This document shows, piece by piece, positions 1 to 8,445 of a stretch of 64,000 nucleotides of DNA. The notes beneath the pieces were generated by a model that saw nothing but the letters and a program-made list of their open reading frames with translations, made no database searches and was not told the DNA's origin. Each line of letters opens with the position of its first letter. Positions within the stretch are counted from its first letter, which is position 1. The DNA is from Ruegeria sp. SCSIO 43209 (GTDB lineage Bacteria > Pseudomonadota > Alphaproteobacteria > Rhodobacterales > Rhodobacteraceae): assembly GCF_019904295.1 (NCBI RefSeq), contig NZ_CP065359.1, positions 3,063,001 through 3,127,000 of the forward strand, in the 5' to 3' direction. Position numbers and translations under genes: made by a program.

Positions 1-1
1 C

Positions 2-175
2 CCGTTCGAAGTGACATTCCTGGTGTCCGACAAATCGGGCCGTGGCAAGTTCTACAACATGTTCATCGAAGGTGTGAATTTGTTGCTGACCGAGCGCACA
101 GAGATTGGCGCAATGCTGGATGCGCGCGGCGGCGACCTGAATCGCCTGATCAAGGATCTGAAAAAGACTGGCTGA
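2..175 (+). CDS. MlaC/Ttg2D-type phospholipid-binding protein, C-terminal fragment
   Basis: Only the last 57 codons are inside the window, open from the left edge to a TGA. The fragment contains FYNMFIEGVNLLLTERTEI and ends in LIKDLKKTG. This is the typical C-terminus of MlaC / toluene-tolerance Ttg2 periplasmic proteins, which shuttle phospholipids between the inner-membrane MlaFEDB ABC complex and the outer membrane. The rest of the gene and any mla partners lie to the left. A strong intrinsic terminator follows within 25 bases, so this is probably the last gene of its operon. Family assignment rests on a short stretch only. Confidence 0.72.
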   Translation, partial: PFEVTFLVSDKSGRGKFYNMFIEGVNLLLTERTEIGAMLDARGGDLNRLIKDLKKTG

Positions 176-197
176 TCAGAGGTATTACCTTACGCCG

Positions 198-232
198 GCC
201 ACCGCTCGACCCGTTCGCGCGGTGGCTTTTTT
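198..232 (+). terminator. Rho-independent terminator after mlaC-like gene
   Basis: A perfect 8-bp stem (GCCACCGC at 198-205 with GCGGTGGC at 219-226) with a 13-nt loop is followed directly by six T residues. It ends the plus-strand transcript arriving from the left edge. The opposite strand lacks a T-run, so it does not look bidirectional. Confidence 0.85.
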
Positions 233-234
233 GT

Positions 235-1044
235 TCAGGTTGCAGGCTTGCGCGCGATCTGGCTGACATAAGACATGTAGCCAAAAAACGTGTTTGCAGA
301 CACACGCGCCCGGGCCTCGGATTTCAGCGCCTGTGCCGTTTCAGGCGCCAACAACCCGGTCTCAGCCATTCGATCCGCACCACGGTCGATAACGGTCAGA
401 AAGTAAGTCGCCTCTCCTTCGGCTACATAACCGTGTCCCCGGCGACGGCCCAGCTCAAAACCTGCCTGAGAGAGTACACCGCCAATCTGGCGCATGATCC
501 AAAGGTTTGTGACGTTCTGATTGATCATGAACCGAATGAGTTGATCCAGAGGATCAAAATCGGCAATCTGCGCTGTGGCGGTATCGTAGTCCCCATCGCA
601 GATCGCGAATATCCCGCCCGGTTTCAGTATCCGAAAGGCCTCGGAAACCACATCGTCGGGGCCGGGTACATGGCACAACAGTGTATGCGCCAGAACAAGG
701 TCTGCTGAGCTATCTTCAAGCCTGGTTGCCTTTGCATCGCCGGTTTCAAAAACAAGATTGCTCTCGCTGGCGAAGCTGTTTCTCGCACGTTCGACCATAA
801 CCGGTGAGGGCTCAATGCCGAGCGCGCGCTCCACCCCGCCGACAGAAAGCAGCTCTTGCGTGATGTGCCCGGTGCCTGAACCCAGCTCAACCGCGAACCC
901 GCCCTCAGGGACAATCAAATCACTTAGATAGCTATCCCTGATCTCTTTCTGCGCCGGCTCCAGACACCGCGCTTCCATAGCTTCGGCGATACGCTCTTGG
1001 ACCGAGATATCCTGCCCGGCCAGATCGGAATACGGATCGGACAT
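235..1044 (-). CDS. Class I SAM-dependent methyltransferase
   Basis: A 269-residue protein with the Rossmann-type methyltransferase core. Motif I is VELGSGTGHITQEL, followed by the acidic LGIEPSPVMVERAR and the post-I region FETGDAKATRLEDSSADLVLAHTLLCHV. FRILKPGGIFAICDGD matches motif IV/V of UbiE/COQ5-like (Methyltransf_11/25) enzymes. I chose the ATG at 1044 because GGGAGG lies six bases upstream; an in-frame extension to 1125 lacks a good ribosome site. The substrate cannot be told from sequence. It lies 108 bases behind the sugar ABC ATPase on the same strand but has no evident link to sugar uptake. Confidence 0.8.
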   Translation of the reverse strand: MSDPYSDLAGQDISVQERIAEAMEARCLEPAQKEIRDSYLSDLIVPEGGFAVELGSGTGHITQELLSVGGVERALGIEPSPVMVERARNSFASESNLVFETGDAKATRLEDSSADLVLAHTLLCHVPGPDDVVSEAFRILKPGGIFAICDGDYDTATAQIADFDPLDQLIRFMINQNVTNLWIMRQIGGVLSQAGFELGRRRGHGYVAEGEATYFLTVIDRGADRMAETGLLAPETAQALKSEARARVSANTFFGYMSYVSQIARKPAT

Positions 1045-1152
1045 AGCGCGCCTCCCTTCGCTACGTCCCAAGATAGCATATTTCAAATTAACCGGCCAAA
1101 ACCGACCGTGATTGCTATGGCCCACCCCGGGTTGGTGCGGGCCAACGGCAAC

Positions 1153-2250
1153 TTAATTCAGCCGTTCACCCGTTTCCTTGGCAAAGTAGGACACCTTGCT
1201 CATGTCGAACGCCAAGTTCAGCAATTGACCGGCCTGCGCGCTGGTTTCAGCATGCAGCCGCGCCGTGACCTGCTTGCCACCCAATTCCGACACCACATAG
1301 GTATCTGCCCCTGCGGGTTCGACCATATCGACCATGCAGGCGGCTTCCTGCACGCCTGCGCCAGCGCGGAACCCCGCCTCGGCGATATCTTCAGGGCGTA
1401 GACCAAGGATGACATCCTGCGGCAGAGACAAGTCGCGTGCATCGTTCAGAACCAGCGTTTCACCGGATTCGCGTGCAATAGAGATTTGCGTTCCCGAGCC
1501 ATTGTTCGATGCCTGTGCCGGGATCAGGTTCATCGCAGGTGAGCCCATGAAATCCGCCACAAACAGGTTGGCCGGGTTGTTGTAGATCTCGGCCGGAGTA
1601 CCGATCTGCTGCACGACCCCGCCTTTCAGGACCACGATCTTGGTGGCCAGCGTCATCGCTTCGATCTGGTCGTGGGTGACATAAACAATGGAGGCGTCCA
1701 GTGTCTGGTGCAGCTTCTTGATCTCGGTCCGCATCTCGACCCGCAGCTTGGCGTCAAGGTTCGACAGCGGTTCATCGAACAGGAACAGCTTGGGGTCGCG
1801 CACCAACGCCCGGCCCATCGCGACCCGCTGACGCTGACCACCCGACAGTTGGCTGGGGCGGCGGTTCAGCAATGGCTCGATCTGCAGCAAGGAGGCGACG
1901 TCTTTCAGCTTAGCTTCCTGCGTGGCCTGATCGACGCCGCGCACTTTCATGCCGAAGGTGATGTTCTTGGCCACCGACATGGTCGGGTACAAAGCGTAAG
2001 ACTGGAACACCATCGCGATGTCGCGATCCTTGGGGCTGACATGGGTCATGTCGTTGCCGCCGATGGACAATGTGCCACCGGTGATCTCTTCCAGTCCCGC
2101 AATGCAGTTCAGCAGCGTAGACTTACCGCAGCCCGAGGGGCCGACAAGCACCAGGAAATCGCCCGGTTCAATCGAGATGTTGATGTCTTTCAGAATCTCG
2201 GTCGCGCCGTAATTCTTGTAGAGTTTGTTGATATCAAGGATGGGAGCCAT
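1153..2250 (-). CDS. Sugar ABC transporter ATP-binding protein (MalK/UgpC family)
   Basis: A 365-residue ATPase that would energise the adjacent sugar permeases on the cytoplasmic face. Visible motifs are Walker A GPSGCGKST near residue 38, the Q-loop in MVFQSYALYP, the signature LSGGQRQRVAMGRAL near 135, Walker B LFLFDEPLSNLD, and a switch histidine in IVYVTHDQIEA. The C-terminal third is the TOBE/OB extension typical of CUT1-family MalK-like subunits, with LGLRPEDI. It starts five bases after the upstream permease stops, so it is the last gene of the four-gene transporter operon. By context it is the GtsD/GltK-type subunit; such ATPases may be shared with other sugar systems. Confidence 0.9.
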   Translation of the reverse strand: MAPILDINKLYKNYGATEILKDINISIEPGDFLVLVGPSGCGKSTLLNCIAGLEEITGGTLSIGGNDMTHVSPKDRDIAMVFQSYALYPTMSVAKNITFGMKVRGVDQATQEAKLKDVASLLQIEPLLNRRPSQLSGGQRQRVAMGRALVRDPKLFLFDEPLSNLDAKLRVEMRTEIKKLHQTLDASIVYVTHDQIEAMTLATKIVVLKGGVVQQIGTPAEIYNNPANLFVADFMGSPAMNLIPAQASNNGSGTQISIARESGETLVLNDARDLSLPQDVILGLRPEDIAEAGFRAGAGVQEAACMVDMVEPAGADTYVVSELGGKQVTARLHAETSAQAGQLLNLAFDMSKVSYFAKETGERLN

Positions 2251-2255
2251 GGGTC

Positions 2256-3155
2256 TTATCCCTTCACTGAGCCAGCGGTCAGGCCGCGGATGAAATACTT
2301 ACCGGCAACGACATAGACGAGCAGCGTTGGCAGCCCCGCGATGATCGCGGCAGCCATGTCGACGTTGTATTCTTTGACGCCGGTGGTGGAGTTTACGATG
2401 TTGTTGAGCGCAACAGTCACGGGCTGTGTCCCCGCCTGGCTGAACGACACGCCAAACAGGAAGTCGTTCCAGATCTGCGTGAACTGCCAGATCACAGTCA
2501 CCACGATGATGGGCAGCGACAGCGGCAGGAAGATCGACCAGAAAATCCGCATGAACCCAGCCCCATCAACCCGCGCCGCCTTGGTCAGCTCGGCCGGAAT
2601 GGTGACATAGTAGTTGCGGAAGAACAGCGTGGTGAAGCCCAGCCCGTAGATCACATGGACAAAGATCAGGCCCGGAATGGTTCCGGCAATCCCCATCATA
2701 CCCAGCAGACGTGCCATTGGCAGCAGAACAACTTGGAACGGGATGAAGCAACCGAACAGCATCAGCGAGAAGATGATATTGGCCCCTTTGAACCGCCATT
2801 GCGCCACGACATAGCCGTTCAGCGCACCCAGCAGGGTCGACAAAAATACCGCAGGCACCGCGATCAGAACCGAGTTCCAGAAATAGGGTCGCAAACCTTC
2901 ACACTGGATACCGGTACAAGCGCCGGACCATGCGGTTTTCCAAGCGTCAAAGCTGACCTCTCGCGGCAGCGAAATCAGGCTGCCGGTGCGGATCTCCTCA
3001 AGGCTTTTCAATGATGTCGTCAACATCACGAAGAGCGGCATCAGATAATACAGTGCAAACAGGCCAAGCAGGACATAAAGCAACCAACGCAGGGCAATCT
3101 TGCCCGTAGTGCTTTGGGTGCGGGTTTGTGTTTGGGGCATCGACAGATCAGTCAT
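2256..3155 (-). CDS. Sugar ABC transporter permease, MalG type (GtsC-like)
   Basis: A 299-residue inner-membrane subunit with six predicted hydrophobic segments and an N-terminal cytoplasmic tail rich in Gln and Thr. The EAA loop that contacts the ATPase reads ELTKAARVDGAGFMRIFW, and the C-terminal GKYFIRGLTAGSVKG is typical of MalG-type subunits. A periplasmic insertion (ACTGIQCEGLRPYFWNS) resembles glucose/mannose transport permeases. The start overlaps the upstream permease gene by 8 nt, so the two are probably translationally coupled and form the transmembrane heterodimer. Sugar specificity as glucose or mannose is inferred from the whole operon and the adjacent regulators. Confidence 0.88.
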   Translation of the reverse strand: MTDLSMPQTQTRTQSTTGKIALRWLLYVLLGLFALYYLMPLFVMLTTSLKSLEEIRTGSLISLPREVSFDAWKTAWSGACTGIQCEGLRPYFWNSVLIAVPAVFLSTLLGALNGYVVAQWRFKGANIIFSLMLFGCFIPFQVVLLPMARLLGMMGIAGTIPGLIFVHVIYGLGFTTLFFRNYYVTIPAELTKAARVDGAGFMRIFWSIFLPLSLPIIVVTVIWQFTQIWNDFLFGVSFSQAGTQPVTVALNNIVNSTTGVKEYNVDMAAAIIAGLPTLLVYVVAGKYFIRGLTAGSVKG

Positions 3156-4020
3156 TTTTCGCCCTCAGCTCTGAGTAAAGATAGGGAACCACGATGGCAA
3201 AGACGACCAGCATCATGATCATCGCGGACGAGGCTGCTTGACCAATATCGCCGCGCGAAAACGCCATGGCGTACATGTAAGTAGCGGGCAGATCGGTTGC
3301 GTAGCCCGGACCGCCACCAGTCAGGGCGATGACAAGGTCGAAGCTTTTGATTGCGAGGTGCGCCAGCACGATGAAAGCAGACAGGAAAATCGGGGCCATC
3401 GAAGGGATGATGATCGCCGTATAGATGCGCCACGTGGGGATACCATCGACCTGTGCGGCCTTGATGATCTCGCCATCGACCGAACGCAAACCGGCCAAAA
3501 ACAACGCCATGACGAAGCCGGAACTCTGCCAGATCGCGGCGATCACGATAGTGTAGATCGCATAGTCAGGGTTCACCAGCCAGTCGAATTCGAAATTCGG
3601 AAAGCCCCAGCCCTGCACCATGGATTCGATGCCCAGGCCCGGGTTCAAAATCCACTTCCACGCCGTACCTGTCACAATCATCGACAACGCCATCGGGTAC
3701 AAGTAGATCGTCCGGATCGCGCCTTCGACGCGGATCTTCTGATCCAGCAGGATGGCCAGCAACAGGCCCAGTACCATCGCGATCACGATGAACAGCGCAC
3801 CAAAGATATAAAGGTTGTTGATCGCCGTATCCCAGCGGGGAGAGTCGAACAGGCGTTCATACTGAATGAAGCCTTTGATCTCGTATTTCGGCAGTAGTTT
3901 CGATCGGGTTAGCGACACCCATGCGGTCCATCCGATAAATCCGTAGACAAAGATCAATACGGCGATGAACGACGGTGCCAGCACCACCTTGGGCAGGTGG
4001 TTTTCCAGCCATTCGGACAT
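3148..4020 (-). CDS. Sugar ABC transporter permease, MalF type (GtsB-like)
   Basis: A 290-residue integral membrane protein with about six transmembrane helices. The EAA loop reads EIIKAAQVDGIPTWRIYTAI. Family-typical stretches include AIWQSSGFVMALFLAGLRS and DLVIALTGGGPGYATDLPATYM. The overall pattern resembles glucose/mannose permeases (Pseudomonas GtsB type) more closely than maltose MalF, which is longer. It follows the binding-protein gene after a 57-base gap holding a strong hairpin and overlaps the second permease. An AGG-rich stretch just upstream (minus strand) serves as ribosome site. Confidence 0.88.
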   Translation of the reverse strand: MSEWLENHLPKVVLAPSFIAVLIFVYGFIGWTAWVSLTRSKLLPKYEIKGFIQYERLFDSPRWDTAINNLYIFGALFIVIAMVLGLLLAILLDQKIRVEGAIRTIYLYPMALSMIVTGTAWKWILNPGLGIESMVQGWGFPNFEFDWLVNPDYAIYTIVIAAIWQSSGFVMALFLAGLRSVDGEIIKAAQVDGIPTWRIYTAIIIPSMAPIFLSAFIVLAHLAIKSFDLVIALTGGGPGYATDLPATYMYAMAFSRGDIGQAASSAMIMMLVVFAIVVPYLYSELRAKND

Positions 4021-4040
4021 TTTAGCCTCCGGGGAAAGAT

Positions 4041-4069
4041 GCTCTGCCCCTCACTATAGGGGGCAGAGC
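4041..4069 (-). other. Intercistronic stem-loop between binding protein and permease genes
   Basis: A perfect 10-bp inverted repeat (GCTCTGCCCC at 4041-4050, GGGGCAGAGC at 4060-4069) with a 9-nt loop lies between the stop of the binding-protein gene and the start of the first permease gene. There is no long T-run after it on the minus strand. It is better explained as an mRNA-stabilising or partial-termination hairpin than as a full terminator. Such hairpins commonly allow excess binding protein over membrane subunits, as in the malE-malF gap of enteric bacteria. Confidence 0.7.
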
Positions 4070-4077
4070 GTATTGGA

Positions 4078-5322
4078 TCAGTAGCTGTTTGCTACCGCGT
4101 CCGCCAGTTGCTGAACCGCGTCAGCCGAGGACATATCCGAGTTGAAATGTGCAGTTACAACATCCGTAATCGCACCGGCCTGCGACCCGCGCAGCGCCAT
4201 GCCATGGGCATAAGACGGCAGCAGCGAACCGCCTGCCGAGGTCGAACCCATATCTTCGGCCGAGATTTGCGCGCAGATGTCGAACGCATCCAGCGCCACA
4301 TCAGTCCGCGCAGGGATCGAGCCCTTGTTCAGGTTGAACACTTCCTGGAATTTCGGCGCGACTATCAGCTTGGCCAGCAATTCCTGACCAGCGCGGTTGT
4401 CGTCACCTTCCACTTCGAACATGGCGAAGCTGTCGACGTTGTACAGATATCCGTCGCCGGGGGTCGAGGCACACAGGAAGTCTTCGCCGGGCTTCTTGCC
4501 AGCCGCCAGGAATTCGCCCTTGGCCCAGTCACCCATGATTTGGAAGGCTGCTTCGCCATTCATCACCATGGCGGTGGCAAGGTTCCAGTCGCGGCCTGAG
4601 AAGTTTTCGTCCACATAACCGCGCAGGGTGCGCATCTGATCAAAGACCTGAACCATGGTGTCCGAGGTCAGCGCCTCGGGGTCGAGATCGACAAAGGCTT
4701 TCTGATAGAACTCGGGGCCACCCAGACCCAGCGCAACCGCTTCGAACACTGTGGCGTCTTGCCACGCCTGGCCACCATGGGCCAACGGGATCACTCCGGC
4801 AGCCTGCAGTTTTTCGGCAGCGGCGTTGAACTCTTCCCAAGTTGTGGGCATTTCAATGTCGTTGGCGGCCAGAACGTCAGCATTGGCCCAGATCCAGTCG
4901 ATGCGGTGCACGTTCACAGGTGCTGCGCACCACGTACCTTCGCACATCATGTGGCCCGCAATCGATGCTGGCAGCACATCGGCCCAGCCTTCGGCTTCTG
5001 CCACGGATGAAATGTCTGCCAAAACGCCCTCTTCATACCATTCCTGAATGGCAGGTCCTTTCAGCTGAACAGCAGTCGGCGCGTTACCCGCAAGAACCCG
5101 GGCCCGCAGCGCAGTCATGGCCGCATCGCCGCCGCCACCTGCGACCGGCATATCGGTCCATGTGCCGCCGTTCGAGGCGAACTCTTCCTGCAGAACCGCG
5201 ACCGATTTCGCCTCACCACCGGATGTCCACCAGTGCAGAACTTCGGCCTTTGGTTCAGCCACAACAGCCGACCCGGCCACTACGGCCAAGGTCGACACGG
5301 TGGCAAATGCAAAACGCTTCAT
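4078..5322 (-). CDS. Periplasmic sugar-binding protein (GtsA-like, extracellular solute-binding family 1)
   Basis: A 414-residue precursor with a Sec signal peptide (MKRFAFATVSTLAVVAGS... cut near VVA/EPKAE). The mature N-terminus VLHWWTSGGEAKSV, the segment VNVHRIDWIWANADVL and the C-terminal IPARTDV pattern resemble glucose/mannose-binding proteins of CUT1 transporters. The ATG at 5322 is preferred because GGAGGAG lies eight bases upstream and the signal peptide begins there; in-frame codons reaching 5448 only add a non-signal extension. It is the first gene of the four-gene uptake operon and faces a response regulator gene across a 217-base divergent promoter region. Confidence 0.88.
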   Translation of the reverse strand: MKRFAFATVSTLAVVAGSAVVAEPKAEVLHWWTSGGEAKSVAVLQEEFASNGGTWTDMPVAGGGGDAAMTALRARVLAGNAPTAVQLKGPAIQEWYEEGVLADISSVAEAEGWADVLPASIAGHMMCEGTWCAAPVNVHRIDWIWANADVLAANDIEMPTTWEEFNAAAEKLQAAGVIPLAHGGQAWQDATVFEAVALGLGGPEFYQKAFVDLDPEALTSDTMVQVFDQMRTLRGYVDENFSGRDWNLATAMVMNGEAAFQIMGDWAKGEFLAAGKKPGEDFLCASTPGDGYLYNVDSFAMFEVEGDDNRAGQELLAKLIVAPKFQEVFNLNKGSIPARTDVALDAFDICAQISAEDMGSTSAGGSLLPSYAHGMALRGSQAGAITDVVTAHFNSDMSSADAVQQLADAVANSY

Positions 5323-5454
5323 TTTTTGTTCTCCTCCCTGAGAATTCGGTGCCACCCCAAGGGCGGCCATAGGTGATATAGCGCTAACGGATTGCCGCAT
5401 GGCAACGCAGAATGCGATGCAATATCCTGACAAGGTGGAAATTTTCACCGCTTT

Positions 5455-5500
5455 TGTTACCCCGTGTTACGTTGGTCTTGAATCCGTTTCCATTCGTTAC
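5455..5500. promoter_or_regulatory. 10-bp phased GTTAC repeats, probable response-regulator binding array
   Basis: TGTTAC occurs at 5455 and again at 5465, CGTTTC at 5485 and CGTTAC at 5495, all on one 10-bp register; the 5475 position is degenerate (GTCTTG). OmpR-family regulators usually bind head-to-tail repeats spaced one helical turn. The array lies between the divergent sugar-binding protein and response regulator genes, close to the regulator start. It is therefore a natural candidate for the site by which the neighbouring regulator controls one or both operons. Binding itself is inferred. Confidence 0.5.
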
Positions 5501-5539
5501 AATTGGCGGCGATGGAGAACCCTGAGGAGGAGAAACAGA

Positions 5540-6277
5540 GTGGGCATTCCCCGGCTCCTGGTGGTGGACGACGATTCGGAGATGCGGTCGATGATGACCC
5601 AGTTCTTTCAGCAGAACGGGTATATTGCTCTGCCTGCCAGTTCCGAAAGTGAAATACGCACGCATCTAACCTCGGGGCGGATCGACCTGATCCTGTTGGA
5701 CGTGATGCTGGGCGATGAAAACGGCGTCGAGATCTGTGCCCGGTTGCGGGCCGAACAGGATGTACCGATCATTCTGGTATCGGCCCTGTCGGCGGATCAT
5801 CAGCGCATGGCAGGATATGAGGTTGGAGCAGACGATTACATCGCCAAACCATTCAACCCGCAACTGTTGCTGGCCCGCGTCCGTGCGGTGATGCAACGCG
5901 CCCGACGCACGCCTTCGCTGGCATACCGCCGCCGCACGCGCACCTTTCACTTTGACGGCTGGGTCTTTGACGGCAAACGGGACGAGGTGCATTCGCCCGA
6001 AGGCTATCTGGTTTCCCTGTCCCAACGGGAGACCGCCCTGCTGAAGGTTTTGCTGGCGAACCCGCATATTCCGCTGACCCGTGATGAGATCGCCGCCGCA
6101 CTGGATGTAACCGGTGAGGCCGACAAGCCCGAGGCGCAAGGCCGTGCCATAGATATGCTGGTGGGGCGGTTGCGGTCGAAAATCGAGGCCAATCCAAAAG
6201 ACCCCCAGATGCTGCGCACCGAGCGCGGTGTTGGCTATCTGTTTACCGCGGACGTTATGGTGGATGAGGACGCATGA
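5540..6277 (+). CDS. OmpR/GltR-like two-component response regulator
   Basis: A 245-residue regulator. The receiver domain (about 1-115) has the acidic pocket LLVVDDDSEMR, the phosphoacceptor Asp in LILLDVMLGDENG, the switch Ser in ILVSALSAD and the Lys in DDYIAKPFNP. The C-terminal winged helix (about 145-240) includes VGRLRSKIEANPKDP and RGVGYLF. I place the start at the GTG at 5540, preceded by GGAGGAG; a longer in-frame reading from 5399 would run through the promoter region. The stop overlaps the kinase start (ATGA). Position opposite a Gts-like operon matches the GltR/GtrS glucose regulators of Pseudomonas; that role is inferred by context. Confidence 0.87.
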   Translation: MGIPRLLVVDDDSEMRSMMTQFFQQNGYIALPASSESEIRTHLTSGRIDLILLDVMLGDENGVEICARLRAEQDVPIILVSALSADHQRMAGYEVGADDYIAKPFNPQLLLARVRAVMQRARRTPSLAYRRRTRTFHFDGWVFDGKRDEVHSPEGYLVSLSQRETALLKVLLANPHIPLTRDEIAAALDVTGEADKPEAQGRAIDMLVGRLRSKIEANPKDPQMLRTERGVGYLFTADVMVDEDA

Positions 6278-7716
6278 CCCTGCGCCTGCGCAGTTTTGGC
6301 TGGCTCTGGACCCTGTCCGCCTTTGTCGCGGGGCTGGTCGCTGCCGGGATGTGGTTCACCTCGGCACAGGCGTGGAACCGGTACCAGACCGCAGCATTTG
6401 TTGCTGGTTTCACCATATACGAAGACTTGCGAACGGGGATGGCGCCGCCACCCGGCCTATTGATCAACCCATTGCCAACCGAGGCAGCCGCGCTTGCTGA
6501 TAGTGGAGCGTTCCAGCAAATGCCCGGCTTTGCGGATCGCCGCTTTGTCACCAATCTGTCGATCCTGACCGACAGTTCAGCCCCCCTGAGTGGCCGCGAA
6601 TTGACGCTTGCGGTGTTATCGGATCGACTGGTCTATCCGGTTTCAGACATCGTATCTGGCAGCGATCAGACCGGCCCCGAGAAGATGGGGAACCTGACCC
6701 GCCTGTTGGCCACATATTGCAGCGAACCTATCCTGATCGCGCAATTCGGGCGCGGGGTCTGGCAGCAAGTCGACGGCACCGCAATCTGGGGCTGTAAGGC
6801 TGCGCCGGTTGATCTGCGTTTGCCCGCAATATTGCTGGGCATTGTGTCCTTGGCGGTGCTTCTGACCTCGGTCGGGAATGTTTCTGACAGTTTCGCACGC
6901 TTTGCTCAGGCACTTGGTGACCGCCGACGTCGCGGCGGGCCGCAAAGCTATGACGCGGACGGGCCTGAAGAGCTGCGCGATATCGTGACTGCGGTGAATG
7001 ATCACCTCGATGCCGAACGTGCGCAGCTTGAGAAACGCGCCATTGTACTGTCGGGTGTCAGCCACGATCTGGGGACCCCTGCAACCCGCGTCCGGCTGCG
7101 TGCGGCGCTGATTCCCGATGGCGAGTTGCGCGAAAAGCTCGAGGCCGACGTGGACCAGATGACCGGCATGATAGAAAGCGTGCTTACTTACACGCGATCG
7201 GAACTCAGCGTCGAGGAACCGCGCCAGATATCGTTGACCTCGCTGGTTGAATCGCTTGTGGCCGATTATCAGGATATGGACCGGCCTGTGTCGTTGAAAG
7301 CCGTTGATCCGGTTGTCGTCGAAAGCGCGTCGTCTGTTTTCATGTCACGCCGTGGGCATGCGTCGCTACCGGAAACGCGGCGCATCCTGGTGACGGGTCA
7401 ACCGATCGCATTGAAACGAGCGTTGTCCAATCTGATCGATAATGCCCTGAAATACGGTCGTCACGCCGAGGTTGAACTGGAAACTGATGCTCAGACCGCC
7501 ACGATCGTCGTCGAGGACAAGGGCACCGACCTATCGGTCGCGGATATCGAGGCGCTACTGGCACCGTTCCAGCGCGGATCAAACATCGGATCTTCGGACG
7601 GGTTCGGATTGGGCCTGACAATTGTCAGCACCGTTGCCGAACAACATGGCGGAACGCTGAGTTTCGAGGCCGGAGATCAGGGTCTGCGCGCCCGACTACA
7701 GATCACACGGCAATAG
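6274..7716 (+). CDS. Sensor histidine kinase, partner of the adjacent OmpR-type regulator (GtrS-like)
   Basis: A 480-residue inner-membrane kinase. One transmembrane helix lies near residues 8-28 and a second near 183-203, enclosing a periplasmic sensor region of about 150 residues with two cysteines (ATYCSEP and WGCKA). The H-box is VLSGVSHDLGTPATRVRLRA, with Gly-Thr where many kinases have Arg-Thr. The N-box is LSNLIDNALKYGRHAEVEL and the G-box FGLGLTIVSTVAEQHGG. It is coupled to the regulator gene by an ATGA overlap and ends directly against the convergent fliP gene with no intervening base. It likely senses the sugar or a metabolite handled by the divergent transporter. Confidence 0.87.
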   Translation: MTLRLRSFGWLWTLSAFVAGLVAAGMWFTSAQAWNRYQTAAFVAGFTIYEDLRTGMAPPPGLLINPLPTEAAALADSGAFQQMPGFADRRFVTNLSILTDSSAPLSGRELTLAVLSDRLVYPVSDIVSGSDQTGPEKMGNLTRLLATYCSEPILIAQFGRGVWQQVDGTAIWGCKAAPVDLRLPAILLGIVSLAVLLTSVGNVSDSFARFAQALGDRRRRGGPQSYDADGPEELRDIVTAVNDHLDAERAQLEKRAIVLSGVSHDLGTPATRVRLRAALIPDGELREKLEADVDQMTGMIESVLTYTRSELSVEEPRQISLTSLVESLVADYQDMDRPVSLKAVDPVVVESASSVFMSRRGHASLPETRRILVTGQPIALKRALSNLIDNALKYGRHAEVELETDAQTATIVVEDKGTDLSVADIEALLAPFQRGSNIGSSDGFGLGLTIVSTVAEQHGGTLSFEAGDQGLRARLQITRQ

Positions 7717-8445
7717 TCATGGCGCATAGCTGCGCACCAAGGCGCTGGCGATCAAGGCCCAGCCATCAGCGATGACGAAAAACGCCAATTTGAACGGCAG
7801 CGAGACTGTAGCCGGGGGCACCATCATCATTCCCATCGACATCAAAACCGCTGCGACAACGAGATCGATTATCAGGAAAGGCAGGAAAATCAGGAACCCG
7901 ATCTGAAAGGCCCGCGCGATTTCCGACAACATGAAGGACGGCATCAGCACGGATAACGGGGCTTCGGGCGATAGTTGGATCGCAGCACCATCCGGGCGCA
8001 GGTCTGCCATGGCCTGAAACGTGTCTGCATCAATACGCGCTGCCATAAAACTGCGAAACGGCACCAGCGCGCGTTCCAGCGCAGGCTCTACGTCAAGCGT
8101 TTCCTCGACCATCGGCTGAATCCCTGTCTCCCACGCCTCGGTAAAAACCGGCTCCATGACGAAATAGGTCAGAAACAGCGCCAAACTGACGATCAACATG
8201 TTTGGTGGTGACTGCTGCAAGCCGATTCCTTGCCGCAGGATCGCCAAAACCGTGATCAAAAACGGGAAACAGGTGATCATGATCGCCAGTCCCGGTGCCA
8301 GGCTGAGCACCGTGATCAGCAAAATCAACTGGATGGTCCGGGCCGAGATCGACCCGCCCTCGCCCAGGGACAGCGACAGTTCTTGCGCCGCGCCACCGGA
8401 GGGTATGACCAGCAAAAATGCCAGCCAAAACAGGTGGCGCATCAT
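7717..8445 (-). CDS. fliP: Flagellar type III export apparatus protein FliP
   Basis: A 242-residue inner-membrane protein of the flagellar export gate. It has a signal-like N-terminus (LFWLAFLLVIPSGGAAQE) followed by the diagnostic PFLITVLAILRQGIGLQQSPPNMLIVSLALFLT stretch around residue 60. The C-terminal pair of helices contains FMLSEIARAFQIGFLIFLPFLIIDLVVAAVLMSMGMMMVPP. FliP forms the core of the FliPQR export channel. Two tandem Met codons are possible starts; the first overlaps the fliN stop as ATGA. It is last in a fliF-fliH-fliN-fliP run; fliQ, fliR, flhA and flhB are not in this window. Confidence 0.95.
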   Translation of the reverse strand: MMRHLFWLAFLLVIPSGGAAQELSLSLGEGGSISARTIQLILLITVLSLAPGLAIMITCFPFLITVLAILRQGIGLQQSPPNMLIVSLALFLTYFVMEPVFTEAWETGIQPMVEETLDVEPALERALVPFRSFMAARIDADTFQAMADLRPDGAAIQLSPEAPLSVLMPSFMLSEIARAFQIGFLIFLPFLIIDLVVAAVLMSMGMMMVPPATVSLPFKLAFFVIADGWALIASALVRSYAP

